In this document: piece after piece, positions 8,398 through 12,190 of the stretch
Layout: each line of letters begins with the position of its first letter
Numbering within the stretch: position 1 is the stretch's first letter
Source of the DNA: Smittium culicis
Taxonomy: Eukaryota; Kickxellomycota; Harpellomycetes; Harpellales; Legeriomycetaceae
Reading direction: 5' to 3'
Assembly: GCA_001970855.1 (NCBI GenBank)
Contig: LSSN01003852.1
Coordinates: forward strand, 1-12,190
DNA length: 12,190 bases
Made by a program: the position numbers and the translations under genes
Notes under the pieces: generated by a model
The model's input: only the letters and a program-made list of their open reading frames with translations
Databases searched by the model: none
Told to the model about the DNA's origin: nothing

Positions 8398-9211
8398 TTT
8401 TCACTTAAAATCTCTCTTATTAAAAATATCGTTTTTTACTAATACAGATAAACACCTCTTTTTTTGAATAACTAGCATATACACTCACCCCCTGCCTTGG
8501 CATATCAATAGCTCTCAAATATTGTAGATCGAAATACACAACATTACACTTTTTTCTTTACTATTTTACTTTATATTCAATAGAATTAGAGTTATTGCGT
8601 TGGGAAATATAAACATCGAATGCACTTGATTATTTCTTTTTACCCTTGCCAATGCATACTTTATATTTATTCCCTTTAAACTTATGATTAGCGGATCGAT
8701 GCTATACTCTGATTTCATAAAATTAAAAACCAAAAAATTCAGGTTGATTCTGCTTTTCTTTGAAACTTCATTTAAGCATTGATTTGTTTTTCTCAAGTAA
8801 ATATTACGTATATATAAATTATCACATAAACGAATGACAACTAAAAAGTCAGACAAAATAAATCACTTGCTTTACAATAAGCTGAGTAATTAAACTCAAT
8901 TCTTTAAAAAATAAAGCTTGAAAACCACTTTACATAAAAAACATTATTTGCTTAGGTATCAGAAAAGAGGCATTAAACTTTTTGATTAATTTGAGATCCG
9001 TTTAAAAGCTTTTATTATAGCCTTGGCTCTCGTTTAGATCTATCAGATTGCTTAAAAAAATATTCCTAAACTAGATTGATCAAACATTGTTTTATGATCC
9101 GCGGAGCCATCACCCCTTTTTATATCCAGAAACCAAGCTCTTGGTTCAGCAATACATGACCCGAGCACTCTCAATTTAGTCAATTACAACTATCATAAAA
9201 AACCCCTCTAG

Positions 9212-9229
9212 AAAAAAAAATTTTTTTTT
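9212..9229. repeat. A9T9 perfect palindrome
   Basis: Nine A (9212-9220) run directly into nine T (9221-9229). Such symmetric A-tract/T-tract junctions are stiff and disfavour nucleosomes, and are common in yeast promoters and origins. No neighbouring gene explains it. Confidence 0.8.
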
Positions 9230-10802
9230 ATACCCATTGATCTTTTGAGTTCGCAACTAAATTTTAAATTTCGGGCTTTTATTGATTTAATTGTACTAGC
9301 ACCGAGCTTTTCATTATCGCGGACATGTGAGTTGTACAACTATCAACACTGCCGAGTTCAATAGATGTAAACAAATTAAATTCTAAATTCCAATTAAAAT
9401 GTATTTCTATATTGGTATATTCCCCAACCTACCCTTCACTCGTGATGTGTTATAAACTGAGTGGTTTTAATAGCGCATCCAGTTAAGACCTAAAGTTCTC
9501 ATAAAATTTCGATAAATCTGTATACCATACTACACCACCTCATCTCGCTGATTTGCGCTAGTTTTACGCTTATTTCAATTGACACTACTGTTTTTGTTTC
9601 TGTAGCTCCATGTCGCTAAGAGTGGCTGATATTTTTCATAGTTCCGAAGTATCTTACCGTCGTATTTCATAAAACAGGGTTTTCTATGGTCCACACTCAA
9701 CTGCTCTCTTTAGCCCCTTTCAACGGGCGGCATACTTTTTTTTTTTATCTACCTAATATAGCCAACCGGATTCAATAAATTTATTATAATTCCGAGGCAC
9801 ATATAATTACTCGTTTAGCTGAAGAATAGCAGCAAATAATAATTGTAATTATAAATTTCTGGCGAATCATTAAATTCATTTTTTGTTAAAGGGAGTTGGA
9901 CGCTAAAAGTTTATAAACCTTCTGCATATTCTGTGATTTCAAGTTCCTTGGGAAACAGTATTACATCCTGCTCTAATGCGACTGATTCAAGGCCACTTAT
10001 AAGCCTGGCTTATGACTCTGTTGACTAATAAGCAAACTGTAAATTTTTTTTTCTTTTTCCTCTATCATCCAAGCACGTCTATACTGAATATCCTTATCAG
10101 TTCCAAATTATTATTAAACTCTTGGCCTGATATCAATAACAATATCACTGTTATAGCTCTACCGGAATCAATGCTCAGTTCAATACTTAGTGCAAATATT
10201 AGTTTGAGCACGCTTTCTTCGTCCTCGATTATTGCGTCATAATCTTTTCGTCATTATTTAGCAATTTAAATGAAATTTATCTAGAAAAATTATTCAAGTA
10301 CTCTAGAGCTAAAATAATTTCTGGATATATCATCATTGAGCGACCAACAACACATCGCTACCAAAGCACATATAAGATTTTTTAATAAGTCTTTGATGTC
10401 TTTTTTTTTTTTTTGATTCTTCAGATTTTCTTCCATAAATACATAGTAGTAATGGTTATTCGAAACTGATCCAATTGCAGTGTCACTTTATTATTTAAAT
10501 GATCAAATCTCATTGGTCTCATCTAAGATAGTTTTCTCGTTACATTAATTTAGTCTATGATCAAAAAAATCATGGTTTTTTAATCTCTGATTCTACCTAT
10601 CTAACCGCCAAGATCCTTGATTTAATATTTATTAAACAATCTATTTTCTGCTCAAGATGGCTTTGAAACATAGAGAAAATATGAAACAGTGTAATCGACA
10701 TTGCTTGAGCTTTCTCAATGCAGTACATCATATTTAATAATGCATAACTTATCGCATCTTAAAAGTTTTTGAACTTAATCGTGTGTCGTAAGTTTGCTCC
10801 TC

Positions 10803-10820
10803 TACTCAGCTGCCTGAGTA
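10803..10820. repeat. Inverted repeat with 7-bp arms and a 4-base loop
   Basis: TACTCAG at 10803-10809 pairs with CTGAGTA at 10814-10820 around the loop CTGC. It lies just left of the GC-richer island that begins near 10840. It is too short for a terminal inverted repeat claim without a partner elsewhere. Confidence 0.65.
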
Positions 10821-10845
10821 AAAGCTTTTAATTTCGAAACGCGGT

Positions 10846-10869
10846 GCTAGTTCTAGTGTTAGTGCTAGT
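10846..10869 (+). repeat. Hexanucleotide repeat, four units of the NYTAGT type
   Basis: GCTAGT, TCTAGT, GTTAGT and GCTAGT follow one another from 10846 to 10869. The repeat marks the left edge of the GC-richer island. Confidence 0.7.
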
Positions 10870-10920
10870 GAATCGGACCCCGACCTAGCATACCTTTGAG
10901 CCCCTGAAGAGACTAAATAA

Positions 10921-11298
10921 TCAGAATTCATATCTCCTTATATCCTTAGTGTAGAAAAAAGGTCTAGAAACACTATAGTAGTCCGCACAGTTTAGTCTAC
11001 TAGCTCCAGAAGGAACTACGTTATCATAAGACATCTCTTCTTTCGCTCTTAGTAGAGTAATAGACTAAATTCAACTATAGCGGTATGCACATGCAGTAAC
11101 AATCATATGTGAGAACATATTATTAATTTCCTTCCCTATATCCGTATCCCCTAGCTCTGGATCTTGGCTAACCAGAGAAGGAATATATTAGGAGCTATGA
11201 GAGCACTCACTACTACTATCAATTTCTGTATTCACGTCCCGACAGGCTAACACCTCAGGCGCTAACTCCACTTCACTTCGCTCTTCACAAAAACCTAA
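10921..11298 (-). pseudogene. Possible decayed coding fragment, product unknown
   Basis: A single minus-strand frame reads as three open segments of 36, 38 and 46 codons, separated by a TAA (11188-11190), then a TGA (11071-11073) and a TAG (11065-11067), ending at a TGA (10921-10923). No indel is needed to stay in frame. The island is about 41% GC (171 of 420 bases in 10861-11280), close to the flippase gene and well above its flanks. The third segment contains a Met at 11034. I do not recognise the predicted peptides and cannot name a family; a mobile-element remnant or an ordinary relic gene are both possible. A plus-strand frame at about 11203-11320 is also open for 39 codons, which weakens the case. 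Confidence 0.2.
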
Positions 11299-11301
11299 TT
11301 A

Positions 11302-12190
11302 CATAAACATTATAACTTAACAACCTCAGAGTACTACCTAAAATCCTACCAATAGCAAAGTCGCCAGGGTTAGAATAATAAGAAGTCACGAAGAAAAAAC
11401 ACTGATAACAAAACACATAAAACTTTATTTAATAAGAAAGTAGAAAAACTAATAGGGAAACTAAATAAAATACCCAGTGGATGTAAAATATCCCCGCAAA
11501 AATAGTGTTATATTTCTCTTTATGTTGAAGCCCCCAGATCTTTGAAGAAAGAATTTTTATCGATTACACCTCTAATTGATTATCATAACAAAGTGTGTTT
11601 ATGAATGTTTTAAAACTGAAATATACTCTGTAGTTAGATATTAAAACCGTCGAAAGTTATTTCTAAATATAAACGGGTTGCGTTTAATTCTCCTTGTGAA
11701 TTAGATGATATTTTGGGATCGCTGATACACGAATTAATCTCTCTCTGTCTCAATAAAGGATATATGGTTAAATATATCTGATAAAAGTGGTTGTGCTCAG
11801 ATGGTGACCAAGTGGTGAACCATATTCTTTTATATGACATGTTTTAGTAATTCCAGAGATGCTTCTTATAACATTATTTAATCAGGTTTTCATTTTATAA
11901 TTTTTTTGACCAATTGCAGTGATTTAATCCGTCCTCAGATTAAGCAATTAATTTTGAACAAAAATATGATTTCGCAAAGTGAGAATTGACGTAAAGTCAA
12001 AAGAATTTTGAACCATTGTTCAGAATCTGATGTGGGAATTTTTTAAAGTCTTTCGGAATTCTAAGAATTACCATCGACCTTAATATATCGATTTGCACTC
12101 GATTTGGATTTGATATAATCGCTGATTGGGCAATTATTCTTCGTTAATTTTCGAAATTTTTTTCGCCGCTTTTTTATTTTTTTGAGGGTG
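11302..12190. other. Gene-free AT-rich right end of the window
   Basis: No gene was recognised. One minus-strand open frame (11634-11840, 68 residues) begins right after an in-frame stop and has no domain I know. The plus-strand bias changes again here: C is no longer in clear excess, and G exceeds C in parts around 11580-11640. The sequence ends in T-rich DNA at the right edge without telomere-like repeats. Confidence 0.5.

Larger units (their letters stand above)
5898..8560. other. Gene-free AT-rich region, C-over-G skewed on the plus strand
   Basis: No ORF here looks real: the open frames are short, without recognisable domains, and broken by homopolymers such as A16 at 6006-6021, T12 at about 6980-6991 and A13 at about 7647-7659. 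Strand bias is opposite to the flippase side: 6421-6720 has 84 C and 38 G, 7861-7980 has 29 C and 9 G, and 8401-8520 has 28 C and 8 G. A stem CTCCGA-TTAC-TCGGAG lies at 6423-6438. I found no A-box/B-box pair for a tRNA. Confidence 0.6.
8561..10840. other. Gene-free AT-rich region
   Basis: GC is low (sampled lines 22-33%). The longest open frame is on the minus strand, 8566-8856 (96 residues); it has no recognisable domain and its codon use matches the surrounding AT bias. Other open frames are shorter and pass through homopolymers. Notable small structures are an AACCAAG-CT-CTTGGTT inverted repeat at 9131-9146, the A9T9 palindrome at 9212-9229, T11 at 9736-9746 and T14 at 10401-10414. No RNA gene was recognised. 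Confidence 0.55.

Noticed and set aside
8655..8675. Near match to the S. cerevisiae ARS consensus
   Set aside because: It matches 10 of 11 positions at best, which is common by chance in DNA this AT-rich, and other yeasts use different origin motifs.
8566..8856. 96-residue minus-strand open frame
   Set aside because: Composition follows the AT bias (Ile, Asn, Leu, Lys), no motif is recognised, and frames of this size are expected somewhere in 7.5 kb. Transcript or conservation data could revive it.
10012..10242. 76-residue plus-strand open frame with a Ser-rich end
   Set aside because: It includes a poly-Phe run from a T tract, and composition matches the background.
10325..10340. snoRNA C-box-like ATGATGA on the minus strand
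   Set aside because: The nearest CTGA on that strand is about 160 bases away, and no C'/D' pair or terminal stem is visible.
11634..11840. 68-residue minus-strand open frame near the right end
   Set aside because: A stop lies two codons before the Met and no domain is recognised. A small unknown gene cannot be excluded but has no positive support.

Overview
The window suggests a budding yeast or close ascomycete relative (inference). It holds one long, intron-free, eukaryote-type gene of moderate GC beside AT-rich intergenic DNA full of poly(dA:dT) runs. CTG codons in that gene fall on leucines that are invariant in its family, so the nuclear code appears to read CTG as Leu, which argues against a CTG-Ser or CTG-Ala clade yeast.

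Layout. Positions 1-4656 (minus strand) are the 5' 1552 codons of a Dnf3-like P4-type ATPase (phospholipid flippase). The gene runs off the left edge, and the last membrane segments and C-terminus are missing. Upstream, 4657-5300 is extremely G-over-C skewed on the plus strand and includes a G-quadruplex-capable stretch at 5206-5246. From 5323 to about 5897 there are four different short tandem repeats (units 27, 28, 21 and about 29 bp). From about 5900 to 12190 I found no convincing gene: no tRNA, no CRISPR, no recognisable transposon and no credible long ORF on either strand. This part has many A/T homopolymers, A/T palindromes, an 18-bp direct repeat, and an island at about 10840-11300 with coding-like GC (about 41%) and a stop-poor minus-strand frame that may be a decayed gene.

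Interpretation. Only one gene can be named, so no operon or pathway can be described. The most unusual property is the non-coding part: at least 7.5 kb without a recognisable gene, with strand skew reversing sign (G-rich to C-rich on the plus strand) across the tandem-repeat cluster. This could be a centromere, replication origin, subtelomere or relic-gene region. The sequence alone does not decide between them.
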